64,000 nt of DNA. Origin: Paraburkholderia caballeronis (lineage in GTDB: Bacteria > Pseudomonadota > Gammaproteobacteria > Burkholderiales > Burkholderiaceae). A model generated the notes under the pieces. It saw only the letters and a program-made list of their open reading frames with translations. It was not told where the DNA came from and did no database searches. The number at the start of each line of letters is the position of its first letter. Position 1 is the first letter of the stretch. A program made the translations under genes and the position numbers. Below are positions 1 to 9,400 of this stretch, piece after piece. Where the stretch lies: NCBI RefSeq assembly GCF_900104845.1, contig NZ_FNSR01000001.1, positions 1,612,001-1,676,000 of the forward strand, given 5' to 3'.

Positions 1-100
1 GTCAGCGTGACCGACACAGGGCGACGCGGAGAGCTTCGCGCCGCAGCGTTGTTATCGCGAGCCGCCGATTCCGCGACGGGGTGTCAACGTCGTGCCCGCG

Positions 101-742
101 TCAGCGCGACCTGCTTTTCGCGCTCTTTTTCGCGGCCACGGGCCTGCGCGTTTCCTTCTGCGCGACCGGCGCATCACCGCCGTTCAACTGCTCCATCCAC
201 GACAGCGCGTCGACGTACGACAGGAACTGCTCCAGATAACCGGGCGACAGCTCGCGCATCAGCGACAGCGACCGGTGCACGAGGCTGCTCGAATTCAGCG
301 GCCCCGCGTTCGTCGGCACCTGGTCGCGCGACTGGCGCACCTGCCGTTCGGCGCTCACGCGCGACCAGGTTTTCCTGAAGTAATCGAGCATCTCCAGCTC
401 GGGCCACGCGCCAGCGCGGGGCATCGCGCGAGCGGCGCGCGCCTGGTTCGCGATGTAGTCGTTCAGGTCTGCGAGACCGTTGGCCGTTTCGCGCTGCGTG
501 TCCTTCTCGCCGGCCGCCGCCGTTGCGGACGATGCCCGCTCGACATCGTCCGCATACGCGGCGACCAGCGCATCGAGCCGTGCATCCAGCACGCGCCGCG
601 CGTCGCCGCCGTGACGCGACGCACGCCGCTCCAGCGCGTCGATCAACCCGAAGCGCACCGGATCGAGACGATCCATGCCGCGCTCCCGCCACGCATCGAG
701 CCGTGCGCGCGCGCGGGTCGTCGTCTGGGTTTCGTCAGTCAT
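101..742 (-). CDS. DUF2894 domain protein
   Basis: This 213-residue soluble protein has no signal peptide or membrane segment. It matches the DUF2894 family as I remember it, a family seen in Burkholderia and relatives next to DUF3348 and DUF802 genes. The C-terminal 20 or so residues are lysine/arginine-rich and probably disordered. Its start overlaps the stop of the upstream OmpA-family gene by 8 bp, so the two are very likely translationally coupled. It is the last gene of a four-gene minus-strand cluster. The function is unknown; by context it may be an accessory factor of the MotA/MotB-like pair upstream. Confidence 0.75.
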   Translation of the reverse strand: MTDETQTTTRARARLDAWRERGMDRLDPVRFGLIDALERRASRHGGDARRVLDARLDALVAAYADDVERASSATAAAGEKDTQRETANGLADLNDYIANQARAARAMPRAGAWPELEMLDYFRKTWSRVSAERQVRQSRDQVPTNAGPLNSSSLVHRSLSLMRELSPGYLEQFLSYVDALSWMEQLNGGDAPVAQKETRRPVAAKKSAKSRSR

Positions 743-1382
743 GGCGCGCGCCGTCGGCGACCGACGACTTCGGCACCGCCGCGATCTCGACGCGCCGGTT
801 GCGCGCGCGGCCCGCGTCGTCCGCGTTCGAACTGACCGGCTGCTCGGACCCGAACGCGGCCGCGAACACCGACGACGCCGGCAGGCCTTCGTCGACGAAC
901 GCGCGCGTGACGGTCAGCGCGCGCTCGGCCGACAGTTCCCAGTTGTCCGCGAAGCGCCGGTTGCCCGAGCGGACCTGGCGGTCGTCCGCGAAGCCGCTGA
1001 CCATCAGGATTTCGTCATGCGTCTTCAGATACGCGGCGAGCGGCCCCGCGAGGCTCTTCAGCAGCTCGCGGCCGGCCGGCTGCAACTGGTCCGAGTTCAG
1101 CGCGAACAGCACCGCGCCGTTGATGCCGATGCGTCCGTTCACGAGCGTCACGCGGCCGGCCGCGAGCGGGCCGGCCAGCGCCTGTTCGAGCGTCTTGCGG
1201 CGCTGCGTTTCGAGCTGCCGCTGCCGGACCTCGTGGTCGAGCCGCGACGACAGTTCGAGCTGCACGCCGATCACGCTGACGAGGATCAGCACGAACGCGC
1301 CGAGCAGCACCGACATCAGGTCGCCGAACGCGGCCCAGATCGGCGTCGTCGATTCGACGCCGCCGTCGATTTCGTCGTTCAT
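735..1382 (-). CDS. OmpA/MotB-like membrane protein
   Basis: The product has 215 residues. A short cytoplasmic N-terminus is followed by one membrane segment at about residues 14-37 and then a periplasmic OmpA-like domain with the usual C-terminal NRRVEI signature. The membrane segment has the pattern W16-A-A-F-G-D21, which is how MotB/TolR/ExbD-type stator subunits place their ion-carrying aspartate (known of the family). The start was chosen at the Met just after the upstream stop, 5 bp away. It lies directly downstream of the DUF802 MotA/TolQ-like gene, which suggests they form one ion-driven complex. The OmpA domain should bind peptidoglycan. Flagellar MotB is an alternative name, but no flagellar genes are nearby. 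Confidence 0.8.
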   Translation of the reverse strand: MNDEIDGGVESTTPIWAAFGDLMSVLLGAFVLILVSVIGVQLELSSRLDHEVRQRQLETQRRKTLEQALAGPLAAGRVTLVNGRIGINGAVLFALNSDQLQPAGRELLKSLAGPLAAYLKTHDEILMVSGFADDRQVRSGNRRFADNWELSAERALTVTRAFVDEGLPASSVFAAAFGSEQPVSSNADDAGRARNRRVEIAAVPKSSVADGARHD

Positions 1383-1387
1383 GCCGG

Positions 1388-3997
1388 TCAGTCTCCGAGA
1401 CTTGCGCGCGAATCGGCGAGCCGTTGCAGATCGTCGATGATCTGCTTCTGCGACAGCACGCTCAGATCGACGACCTCGCGCGCCTGCGCGACGTAATACG
1501 CGAGCTGTTCGTCGCTGCGCGCGAGCGATTTGTCGAGCGCGGCCTCGATGCGTTGCAGGTGCTCGACGAGCTTGTCGTTCGATGCGCCGAACCGTTGCAC
1601 CGCCGCGCCAAACGTTTCGCCGAGGCTCGCGACTTCGACCGCGCTGCCGGTCATCTGCGCGGCGACCTCGTCCAGCCGGCGCGCGCCGTGGTCGACCTGC
1701 GCGCCGAAGCGGCCGCCGACGCGTTCGAGCAGATCGGCCGACGTCGACACGAGCGCGTCGATGGCCGTGCGCTGATCGGTGGACGCGTGGTTCACCGCGT
1801 CGAGCAGCGTGCCGAGCGTGTCGAGCAGGCGGTTGCGTTCGTCGAGCATCGCGGTGTCGCGCGCCATGCTGTCGGCCAGATTCGCGCGCAGTTCGGCGAT
1901 CACGTCGGCGGCGGCCTTCGGCGCTTCGGAGGCGGCATCGACGAGGCGGGCGATTTCCGCGATCGTTTCGGCCGCGTGCTGGTGCGTCTGTTCGGTGATC
2001 TGCTGGGCGGTTTTTGCAAGCGTGTCGCAGATTTGCTGCTGCTGCGCTGCCGCCTGTTCGCCGGTCTGCTGCCAGTCGTTGCGCAACGTGGTGGCGGTCG
2101 CGGCGAGCGAGTCGGTCCACGCCGCAAGCCGTTGCTCGTCGCGCGAGGCCAGTTCCGTCATCAGATCGGCGGCGGCCTTCGGCGCTTCGGAGGCGGCATC
2201 GACGAGGCGGGATATCTCCGCGATCGTTTCGGCCGCGTGCTGGTGCGTTTGTTCGGTGATCTGCTGGGCGGTTTTGGCAAGCGTGTCGCAGATTTGCTGC
2301 TGTCGTGCTGCCGCCTGCTCGCCGGTCTGCTGCCAGTCGTTGCGCAACGTGGTGGCGATAGCGGCGAGCGAGTCGGTCCATGCGGCGAGCCGCTGCTCGT
2401 CGCGCGAGGCGAGTTCCGTCATCAGATCGGCGGCGGCCTTCGGCGCTTCGGATGCGGCATCGACGAGGCGGGCGATTTCCGCGATCGTTTCGGCCGCGTG
2501 CAGGTGCGTTTGTTCGGTGATCTGCTGGGCGGTTCTTGCAAGCGTGTCGCAGATTTGCTGCTGCTGCGCCGCCGCCTGCTCGCCGGTCTGCTGCCAGTCG
2601 TTGCGCAACATGGTGGCGGTCGCGGCGAGCGAGTCGGTCCATGCGGCGAGCCGCTGCTCGTCGCGCGAGGCGAGTTCGGCTTGCAGGTTCGCGTGCGACT
2701 GATCGATCGTCTGAAGCAGCGACGCCGCGTGCCGCTCGAACGTCGCGGCCGCCGCTTCGAGCGCGCGCCGATGGTCGTCCGCGAGTTTTTCACCGGACTG
2801 CTGCTGCTGCGACAGCGCCTCGCGCCACGCGGTCGATGCGCGATCGACGGCCGTTTCCGCGCGCGACGACACGCGGTCCACGAGGTCCGTCGAACGCTGG
2901 TCGAACGTCGCCGCGAACTGGTCGAGCGACGCGCGCAGTTGCTGAACCAGCGTCTCGCCCGACTGCCGTTGCTGCGCGAGCGCATCGGTCCACGTGCTCG
3001 CGACGGTCTTCGTCGTCGCTTCGAAGCCGCTCGACAATCCGTCCAGATGCCGCTCGACCGACTGCGAAACGGACGCGTGCAGCGCGGCCGTCTCGCGCGC
3101 GAGGCCAGCCATCGTCGCCTCGACGACCGGCGCGAGCGCGGCGCCCGCGATGCGCGCGCTGTCGGCGGCGCTGTCCTTCAGCGACTGCCCGACCGACGAC
3201 GCAAGGCGCGCATACGCGGTCTGCGCATGATCGAGAAACGCCTGCTGGCTCGCGATCTGCCGTTCGTTCGACGCGGCGCCTTGCTGCTCCAGCGTCGCGA
3301 TCATCGTTTGCAGGCGATCGACCAGCGCGGGCATCGCGTCGGCCTGCCGCTGCATCAGCCGGAACGTTTCGTCGCGCTGATGCGCGTGCGAGAAGACGCG
3401 CAGCGTGGTCGCGATCTTTGCGTCGAGCCGTTGCGTGACTTCGGCGCGCTCGCGCCGGTACAGCGCGGACAGCAGCCCGAGCATCGCGGACGTCGCGACG
3501 CCCGCGATCGACGTGCCGAACGCGAAGCCGAGCCCCTTGACCGGCGCGGCGAGCGACGCGCGGATCGCGTCGAGGTCGGCTGCGCTGTCGAGCGCGGTGC
3601 CGGTGCCGCGCAGCGTCGCGACCATGCCGAGCAGCGTGCCGAGCATCCCGAGCAGCACCAGCAGACCGACCAGATACGGCGTCAGCGCCGGCCCCGGCAG
3701 CGCGGCGCGCGCGCCTTCGATGCGCATCCGCACCGCGCCGCGCAGGCCCGGATGCAGCCGGTCGAGCCAGTCCGCGAGCCCGCCCGGCGGCGTATCGAGG
3801 CTCGCGAGCGCGTGGGCGAGCGTCGAGGTGGCCTGGCGGTAGCGATACAGTTCGACCGCGCCCGCGACGTAACACGCGCCGATCAGCAGCGTGACGGCGG
3901 ATGCGAGCGGATTCGCGACGAGGTAGCCGCCGCCGATCCAGCACACGGCGGCCAATCCCGCGAGGAAAACAGGTATATCGATGCGAAATCTGGACAT
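1388..3997 (-). CDS. DUF802 protein: MotA/TolQ/ExbB-like with long coiled-coil tail
   Basis: The product has 869 residues. Predicted membrane segments lie at about 9-27, 31-48, 107-128 and 157-179. The last two show the glycine-rich pattern of MotA/TolQ/ExbB proton channels (GMLGTLLGM and GLGFAFGTSIAG). From about residue 185 to the C-terminus the protein is alanine-, glutamine- and glutamate-rich and should form a long cytoplasmic coiled coil. It includes three near-identical 87-residue repeats at about 442-700. The start at 3997 precedes the first hydrophobic segment; an in-frame extension to 4153 overlaps the upstream gene and has no such logic. It lies between DUF3348 and the OmpA/MotB-like gene. 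Known family: DUF802 (function unknown). Inference: the channel half of an ion-driven complex with a long cytoplasmic tail. Confidence 0.8.
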   Translation of the reverse strand: MSRFRIDIPVFLAGLAAVCWIGGGYLVANPLASAVTLLIGACYVAGAVELYRYRQATSTLAHALASLDTPPGGLADWLDRLHPGLRGAVRMRIEGARAALPGPALTPYLVGLLVLLGMLGTLLGMVATLRGTGTALDSAADLDAIRASLAAPVKGLGFAFGTSIAGVATSAMLGLLSALYRRERAEVTQRLDAKIATTLRVFSHAHQRDETFRLMQRQADAMPALVDRLQTMIATLEQQGAASNERQIASQQAFLDHAQTAYARLASSVGQSLKDSAADSARIAGAALAPVVEATMAGLARETAALHASVSQSVERHLDGLSSGFEATTKTVASTWTDALAQQRQSGETLVQQLRASLDQFAATFDQRSTDLVDRVSSRAETAVDRASTAWREALSQQQQSGEKLADDHRRALEAAAATFERHAASLLQTIDQSHANLQAELASRDEQRLAAWTDSLAATATMLRNDWQQTGEQAAAQQQQICDTLARTAQQITEQTHLHAAETIAEIARLVDAASEAPKAAADLMTELASRDEQRLAAWTDSLAAIATTLRNDWQQTGEQAAARQQQICDTLAKTAQQITEQTHQHAAETIAEISRLVDAASEAPKAAADLMTELASRDEQRLAAWTDSLAATATTLRNDWQQTGEQAAAQQQQICDTLAKTAQQITEQTHQHAAETIAEIARLVDAASEAPKAAADVIAELRANLADSMARDTAMLDERNRLLDTLGTLLDAVNHASTDQRTAIDALVSTSADLLERVGGRFGAQVDHGARRLDEVAAQMTGSAVEVASLGETFGAAVQRFGASNDKLVEHLQRIEAALDKSLARSDEQLAYYVAQAREVVDLSVLSQKQIIDDLQRLADSRASLGD
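1891..2673 (-). repeat. three 261-bp in-frame tandem repeats
   Basis: The segment starting near 2673 and read on the minus strand repeats three times with a period of exactly 261 bp (87 codons). Landmarks recur at 2162 and 2423 and at 2133, 2394 and 2655. The copies differ at scattered positions only. Each encodes a coiled-coil block beginning ASRDEQRLAAW and ending SEAPKAAAD. Confidence 0.9.
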
Positions 3998-4007
3998 GTC
4001 GTCTGGG

Positions 4008-4742
4008 TTAGCGGGTGCGAAGGGCCGCGAGCAGCCCTTCGACCGGTTGAAACCGAACGTCGAGTTCGGCGAGCAATACGCTCTGCATATCGGTGCGAAA
4101 CGCGCGCAGCCATGCGCCGGGCGCGGCGGCGCGCGTTTCGGTTGTGTCGGCATCGGCCGCCGGCGTCGGCTGTTGCGCGTCGCGCAGGCGTTCGAAGTGC
4201 GCGCCGAGCAGCGCCGGCACGGTCGCGAACAGGCCGCGCTCGCGCGCGCCGAGCGCGCGTTCCATCGCGGCGTCGACGGTCGCGAGCCGGGCCATCTCCG
4301 GTCCCATCGCGGCGACCATCACGCGCAGCCGCGCGCGCAGGTCGCCGAGGTCCGTCTCCATCGCCTGCTGGACCGCCAGGTAACGCTGCCGGAAGTCCGC
4401 GTAGTCGGCGGTCGTGTCCGCCGCGGCGGCGGCCTGCGCCGCCGATGCGCCGCGCATGGACGGCGCGCGCGTTGCCGCGGTGATTGCGCCCGTCAACGAC
4501 CGGCGCGCGTGCGCGCACAGGCTCGATGCGTCGCCGCCGGCGGCCTGCGCGAAGCGCGCGGCCGCGGGCGGCGCGCCCGCGAGCGCCGTGGACAGCGTGA
4601 TCGCGTCGGTCCAGCCGAGCCATTCGCTCAGCCGGTCCGACAGCGACTGCCGGGATTCGGAGACGTCGACGTCCGCGATGCGCGCAAGCAGGCGAACCAG
4701 CGTCGGGCCGCGGACCGCCGTGCGCTGAAGAGCTTGCACCAT
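4008..4742 (-). CDS. DUF3348 domain protein
   Basis: This 244-residue soluble protein has no signal peptide. It fits DUF3348, a family of unknown function found almost entirely in Burkholderiales as I recall it. It is the first gene of the minus-strand cluster DUF3348, DUF802, OmpA-like, DUF2894, and its stop lies 10 bp before the DUF802 start, so the genes are probably one operon. The middle is alanine/arginine-rich and helical in appearance, with no enzyme motif that I recognise. The role is unknown; genomic linkage suggests it works with the MotA/MotB-like pair. Confidence 0.75.
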   Translation of the reverse strand: MVQALQRTAVRGPTLVRLLARIADVDVSESRQSLSDRLSEWLGWTDAITLSTALAGAPPAAARFAQAAGGDASSLCAHARRSLTGAITAATRAPSMRGASAAQAAAAADTTADYADFRQRYLAVQQAMETDLGDLRARLRVMVAAMGPEMARLATVDAAMERALGARERGLFATVPALLGAHFERLRDAQQPTPAADADTTETRAAAPGAWLRAFRTDMQSVLLAELDVRFQPVEGLLAALRTR

Positions 4743-5113
4743 GCCAAAACAGCCAAAAAAGGCAGGAGTTTACACTCCCGCGGCCGATCGGCCGTCGTTC
4801 GGTGCGCCGATGCGGGTCGATACCGGCCGGACCCGGCCTTCGTCGGACGTCCTTCGATGATGCGTGCATACGCACTGCGAAAGCCGACGATCGGGGCTGC
4901 AGAAAGCCATGAGGCCTATCCGTCAACCTTCCGTTTAGCGCTTTTCCTCAGACCTGATGCGACTACGAATTTGCGCGACGACAGTTTTATGCATCGTCGC
5001 AAGGGTTCAGATTGGTCGACGGAGTCCGTTAAAGAGAGATGTCGGTTGCGGGTGCAACGCGGCCGACGACTCCGCCATCGATGGCCAACCTCTAATGTTC
5101 TGAATTCTGAAGA
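4743..5113. other. intergenic region between divergent DUF3348 and chemoreceptor
   Basis: No gene is supported in these 371 bp. The region is more AT-rich than its surroundings. A short hairpin (arms 4975-4981 and 4994-5000, GCGACGA) lies about 115 bp before the chemoreceptor. I looked for a flagellar sigma-28 promoter before the chemoreceptor and found no convincing one. Confidence 0.5.
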
Positions 5114-6922
5114 ATGAAGCGAATGTCGTTGAACCGGAAAGCATGGAGCATCGTCGGTCTGCTATGGATCGCACTCATCGTGCTGGTGGTCATGAACGCA
5201 ATCATGACGCGCTCGTCGATGCTCGACGAGCGCAGGAGCGAACTCGCGCAGCAGACGCAAATCGCGATGGGCGTGATCGGCTCGTATCAGAAGAAGGTCG
5301 GCACGAAGGAACTCACGGTGGACGACGCGAAGCGCGCGGCGATCGCGGCGCTGCGCGACGTGCGCTACGGTGCGGACCGCAGCGGCTATTTCGGCGTCTA
5401 CGATTCGTCGCTGATCGCGCTGCTCGTGCCGCCGAAGCCCGAACTCGAATCGAAGGACCAGTCCGGCATGGTCGATGCGAACGGCACGCACATCGCGGTC
5501 GAGATCGTGAAGAGTTCGTCGCCGGGCGGCAATCATCTGAGCGCCTATGTGTGGCCGAAGCCGGGCCACGACGCGCCGGTCGCGAAGATCACCTATAGCG
5601 ACGCGGTGCCCGAATGGGACTGGCACGTGTTCACCGGCGCGTACGTGGACGACATCGACGACATGTTCTACGGCGCGCTGGTGCGCAATCTCGTGCTGGT
5701 CGTGGTGATCGGCGCGTGCGTGACGCTCGGGATGCTGTGGCTGATCCGCAGCATCCGCACGAGCCTCGGCGGCGAGCCGGATCTCGCGGCGGACCTGTGC
5801 CGGCAGATCGCGGCGGGCGACCTGACGACGAAGGTCGAGCCGCGCAGCGGCGACAGCGGCAGCCTCCTGTACGCGATGGGCCAGATGCAGCGGCAACTGG
5901 TCGATACGGTGCGGCGCATCCAGGCGTCGGCCGAGTCGATCACGACCGGCACGAACGAGATCGCGGCGGGCAACATGGACCTGTCGTCGCGCACCGAGCA
6001 GCAGGCCGCGTCGCTCGAAGAGACGGCGGCCAGCATGGCCGAGCTGACGTCGACGGTGAAGCAGAACACCGAGAACGCGCGGCAGGGCACGACGCTCGCG
6101 CAGAGCGCGTCGGAGATCGCGGCGCGCGGCGGCGACGTGGTGCGCCGCGTGGTCGAGACGATGCACGACATCTCCGGCACGTCGGAGCGGGTCGAGCAGA
6201 TCATCGGCGTGATTGACGGGATCGCCTTCCAGACCAACATCCTCGCGCTGAACGCGGCGGTCGAGGCCGCGCGCGCGGGCGAGCAGGGGCGCGGGTTCGC
6301 GGTGGTCGCGTCCGAGGTGCGCAGCCTCGCGCAGCGCAGCGCGAGCGCGGCGAAGGAGATCAAGGACCTGATCGGGCAGTCGGTCGCGCAGGTGAACGAA
6401 GGCTCGCGGCTCGTCGACGAGGCGGGCGCGACGATCGACGAAGTGGTGAAGTCCGCGCGACGCGTCGCCGACCTGATGGGCGAGATCGCGTCCGCGTCGG
6501 AAGAGCAGCACACCGGGATCGAGCAGGTGAACCAGGCGGTGTCGCAGATGGACGCGGTCACGCAGCAGAACGCGGCGCTCGTCGAGGAGGCGTCGGCGGC
6601 CGCGCAATCGATGGCCGCGCAGTCGAACGGGCTGCGCGAGGTCGTCGCGACGTTCAGGCTCGGAGCGGACGGGGCGCGGTCGGCGGCTGCGAATGCGGCG
6701 ACCGCTGCCGGGCGCGGCGGTGCTTCGAGCGCGCCGCGTCCCGCCGTGCGGCGGACCGAGCCGACCATTGCGGCCGGGGCGTCGGCCGCATCCGCGAAGC
6801 CGGCCGCGCCGGCGAAACCCGTGAGGACGAAGCCGGTCGCGTCGGCTGCTGCCGCTGCGAAACCGGCGGCGTCCGCCGCGCCGGCACAGACCGCCAGTTC
6901 GGAGGACTGGGAGACGTTCTGA
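5114..6922 (+). CDS. methyl-accepting chemotaxis protein (single Cache)
   Basis: The product is a 602-residue chemoreceptor. Membrane segments at about 11-30 and 192-211 bracket a periplasmic sensing domain of the single-Cache type (residues about 38-185, with GYFGVYD). A HAMP-like linker and the methyl-accepting signalling domain follow. The conserved hairpin tip [20 protein letters not shown] is at about 370-390, so it should couple to CheW/CheA. After an alanine/proline-rich linker the protein ends in DWETF, matching the known CheR/CheB-binding pentapeptide (NWETF type). No che genes lie nearby, so it is an orphan receptor. A second ATG nine bases downstream (5123) is equally possible as the start. 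The ligand cannot be told; this Cache type often senses small organic acids. Confidence 0.9.
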   Translation: MKRMSLNRKAWSIVGLLWIALIVLVVMNAIMTRSSMLDERRSELAQQTQIAMGVIGSYQKKVGTKELTVDDAKRAAIAALRDVRYGADRSGYFGVYDSSLIALLVPPKPELESKDQSGMVDANGTHIAVEIVKSSSPGGNHLSAYVWPKPGHDAPVAKITYSDAVPEWDWHVFTGAYVDDIDDMFYGALVRNLVLVVVIGACVTLGMLWLIRSIRTSLGGEPDLAADLCRQIAAGDLTTKVEPRSGDSGSLLYAMGQMQRQLVDTVRRIQASAESITTGTNEIAAGNMDLSSRTEQQAASLEETAASMAELTSTVKQNTENARQGTTLAQSASEIAARGGDVVRRVVETMHDISGTSERVEQIIGVIDGIAFQTNILALNAAVEAARAGEQGRGFAVVASEVRSLAQRSASAAKEIKDLIGQSVAQVNEGSRLVDEAGATIDEVVKSARRVADLMGEIASASEEQHTGIEQVNQAVSQMDAVTQQNAALVEEASAAAQSMAAQSNGLREVVATFRLGADGARSAAANAATAAGRGGASSAPRPAVRRTEPTIAAGASAASAKPAAPAKPVRTKPVASAAAAAKPAASAAPAQTASSEDWETF

Positions 6923-7201
6923 TCCGTCGAGTCCGGGCGCCGCGTTTCGCGGCCGGATTAAAGCCGGCACGGAGCGCGGCGGCGTTTGCCGGGGCGGGAG
7001 GCGGTATGGATGGCAGGGCGGGCACCCGGCCGTGCGCCGCGTTTCGCCGGTCTGCACAACGGCATCCAGCGCGAATGCCGATTGCGGACTCGGAGCCGGC
7101 GATGTGACGAACTCAATCGATCCGCCGCATTTCGTCCGCGGTCATAGCCTTTGCGAAGCCCGTCCCGGCATCGCCGGAACGTCGGTCGCCCCCCATCCCG
7201 T

Positions 7202-8659
7202 TCAATCGTCGCGCGGCAGCGTCAATTCCGCGTCCAGCCCCGCGATCCGTCCCGCTTCGATCCGGTTGGTCAGCACCAGCGTTCCGCCATGCGCGGCCGC
7301 GATGCTGCGCGCGATCGTGAGCCCGAGGCCGGTGCCGCCCGGCGCTCCGTCGGCCTTCGGCGCGAGCCGGAAGTACGGCTCGAACACGCGCTCGCGCAGC
7401 GCGTCGTCCGCGATGCCGGGACCGCGATCGGCGATCACGATGCGCACGCGGCGGCCGTCGTCGTGCACGCCGATCGCCGCTTCGTTTCCATGGCGGATCG
7501 CGTTGTCGAGCAGGTTCTGAAGACAGCGTTTCAGGTTGCGCGGAAAACCCGCGACCGGCAGCCGCGCCGTACCTTCGACGCTCACGCGATGTCCCGCTTC
7601 GCGCGCATCGAGCGCGAGGCCTTCGAGCATCGAATCGACGTCGATCCGCTGCCGCGCCTCGGTGATTTCGATGCCCTGCACCGCGTCGAGCGTCGCGCGG
7701 ACCATCGCTTCCATGTCGTCGAGATCGCCGCGCAGCCGTTCGCGCCACGCCGGGTCGGGCAGCATCTCGGTGCGCAGGCGCAGCCGCGTCAACGGCGAAC
7801 GCAGGTCGTGCGACACCGCGCTCAGGAAACGCGTGCGCGCGGCGAAACTGTCGATCAGCTGCTGCTGCATCGCGTTGAACGAGCGCGCCGCGCGGCGCAC
7901 CTCGCGCGGGCCGCCGACCGGCAGCGGCGCGCGATAGATGTTGCGGCCGAGCGATTCGGCCGCGACGGCGAAGCGGTGCAGCGGGTTCAGCGCGAGCCGC
8001 ACCGCGATCAGCGCGAGCGCGCAGATCGCGACGAAGCGGATCAGATAGATGCGCAGCAGGTAGTCGAGCACGAGCGTCCCGCGCTCGGTGTGCATGCCGG
8101 CCTGGCCTTCGTTCGAGCGGATGTCGAGCCAGCCCTGGCCGGGCACCCGCAGTTGCACGTGGAAGTCGCCGGTCGGCATCCGCGAATCGAACAGGCTCAG
8201 GATGCCGCGGTGGCGGCCCGAGTCGTCGCGCACCTGCGCCTCGACGAGGCGCACGTCGATCGGCTCGCCGAGCCGCTTGCGGATCACGCCTTCGATCAGC
8301 TCGCCGGTCGCGTGCTGGGCGAGCGGCCGCGCGCCGGGGGCCGGCGGCGGCGCGGCGGCCAGCCATTGCAGTTGATAACGCGCGTCGCCGAGCCGCGCGA
8401 CGACCGCGTCGCGCGCGGCCGCGTCGGGCGCGCGTTCGAGCAGGCGCACGGTGTCCGCGAGGCGGCTCGCGAACAGCCGCGCCGGGATTTCGAGCGTGCG
8501 GTTGTCGTGCGTGTCGAACCAGATCGTGCTGGTCAGCAACTGGCCGGCGAACATGCCGGCCGCGAGGATCGCGACGAGCCGGCCGAACAGCGTGTCCGGC
8601 CACGCGCGCAGTCTCGCGAGCGCGCGCAGCGCGCGATGGACGCGATGTGCGCGGCTCAT
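7202..8659 (-). CDS. sensor histidine kinase (EnvZ-type)
   Basis: The product has 485 residues. An N-terminal membrane segment at about 27-48, a periplasmic domain and a second membrane segment near 190-210 are followed by HAMP, the phospho-acceptor motif SHDLRSPLTRLRLR (His near 281) and an HATPase domain with N-box NAIRHGN and G-boxes DRGPGIA and GGTGLGL. It is a complete EnvZ-like kinase. Its ATG overlaps the stop of the response regulator by 4 bp (ATGA), so the two are coupled. The signal is unknown. The divergent neighbour is an iron/siderophore importer, which is a possible target. Confidence 0.9.
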   Translation of the reverse strand: MSRAHRVHRALRALARLRAWPDTLFGRLVAILAAGMFAGQLLTSTIWFDTHDNRTLEIPARLFASRLADTVRLLERAPDAAARDAVVARLGDARYQLQWLAAAPPPAPGARPLAQHATGELIEGVIRKRLGEPIDVRLVEAQVRDDSGRHRGILSLFDSRMPTGDFHVQLRVPGQGWLDIRSNEGQAGMHTERGTLVLDYLLRIYLIRFVAICALALIAVRLALNPLHRFAVAAESLGRNIYRAPLPVGGPREVRRAARSFNAMQQQLIDSFAARTRFLSAVSHDLRSPLTRLRLRTEMLPDPAWRERLRGDLDDMEAMVRATLDAVQGIEITEARQRIDVDSMLEGLALDAREAGHRVSVEGTARLPVAGFPRNLKRCLQNLLDNAIRHGNEAAIGVHDDGRRVRIVIADRGPGIADDALRERVFEPYFRLAPKADGAPGGTGLGLTIARSIAAAHGGTLVLTNRIEAGRIAGLDAELTLPRDD

Positions 8660-9369
8660 GCTTCGTACGCGACGTCGGCGACCAGCATGTAACCCTCGTT
8701 GCGCACGGTGCGGATCAGCGACGCGTTGCGCGCCGAGTCCTTCAGGTGATGCCGCAGCCGGCTCACGCAGACGTCGATCGACCGGTCGAGCGGCGTCATG
8801 CCTTTGTCGAACACGCGGTCGAGCAGGAATTCGCGCGACAGCGGCCGGTTCGGATGGTCGAGCAGCGTGCGCAGCGTCCGGTAGTCCGAACCGCCGAGCG
8901 ACACGACGATGCCGTCCGGCGAGCACATCTGCTTCATCCGCGTGTCGAGCCGCCAGCCGGCGAACTTCACGAACGCGCTCGCGTCGGCCGCGCGCGCGCC
9001 GGGCGCCGCGCGCGTGCGGCGCAGCACGACCTTGATCTTCGCGACCAGTTCGCGCGGGTCGAACGGCTTCGGCAGATAGTCGTCGGCGCCCATCTCCAGC
9101 CCGAGTATCCGGTCGAGCAGGCCGCCGCGCGCGGACAGGATGATGACCGGCACGCCGTGCTCGCGGCACAGGTCGCGGGTCAGGTCGAGACCATCCTCGC
9201 CGTCGAGCATCAGGTCGAGCACGACCAGATCGACCGGCGCGGTCTTCAGGATCTGCTTCATCTGCGCGCCGCCGGTCGCGGCGGCGGCGTCGTAGCCCAT
9301 CTCGCGCAGGTAGTCGCGCAGCAGTTGGCGGATGTTGGGATCGTCGTCGACGACCAGGATGTGATCCAT
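8656..9369 (-). CDS. OmpR-family response regulator
   Basis: The product has 237 residues. The receiver domain has the acidic pocket D8-D10, the phosphorylated Asp D52 (in VVLDLML) and the conserved K101 (in LPKPFDP). A winged-helix DNA-binding domain follows (SIDVCVSRLRHHLKD and a C-terminal RTVRNEGYML). The start at 9369 was chosen because it begins directly with the receiver strand (MDHILVVDDD); a 13-residue extension is unlikely. It is the first gene of a two-gene operon with its kinase. Two direct copies of a 19-20 bp box lie just upstream and suggest autoregulation. Confidence 0.92.
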   Translation of the reverse strand: MDHILVVDDDPNIRQLLRDYLREMGYDAAAATGGAQMKQILKTAPVDLVVLDLMLDGEDGLDLTRDLCREHGVPVIILSARGGLLDRILGLEMGADDYLPKPFDPRELVAKIKVVLRRTRAAPGARAADASAFVKFAGWRLDTRMKQMCSPDGIVVSLGGSDYRTLRTLLDHPNRPLSREFLLDRVFDKGMTPLDRSIDVCVSRLRHHLKDSARNASLIRTVRNEGYMLVADVAYEA

Positions 9370-9400
9370 CGCGTTCTCTTGTTGTCGCGGACCTTCGGGC

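Noticed and set aside
735..2642. Long minus-strand reading frames running through the DUF802 gene in other frames, and long plus-strand frames opposite it
   Set aside because: They repeat the same period as the real gene and have Arg-rich, unnatural composition; shadows of high-GC coding.
735..3997. Calling the pair flagellar motA/motB
   Set aside because: The tail length, DUF family and absence of flagellar genes do not fit.
101..4742. Naming the left cluster a Zorya system
   Set aside because: No ZorC, ZorD helicase or ZorE nuclease gene is present; only the motor-like architecture is shared.
4743..5113. Sigma-28 promoter before the chemoreceptor
   Set aside because: A TAAAGAGA occurs near 5030 but no GCCGATAA-type -10 follows at the right distance.
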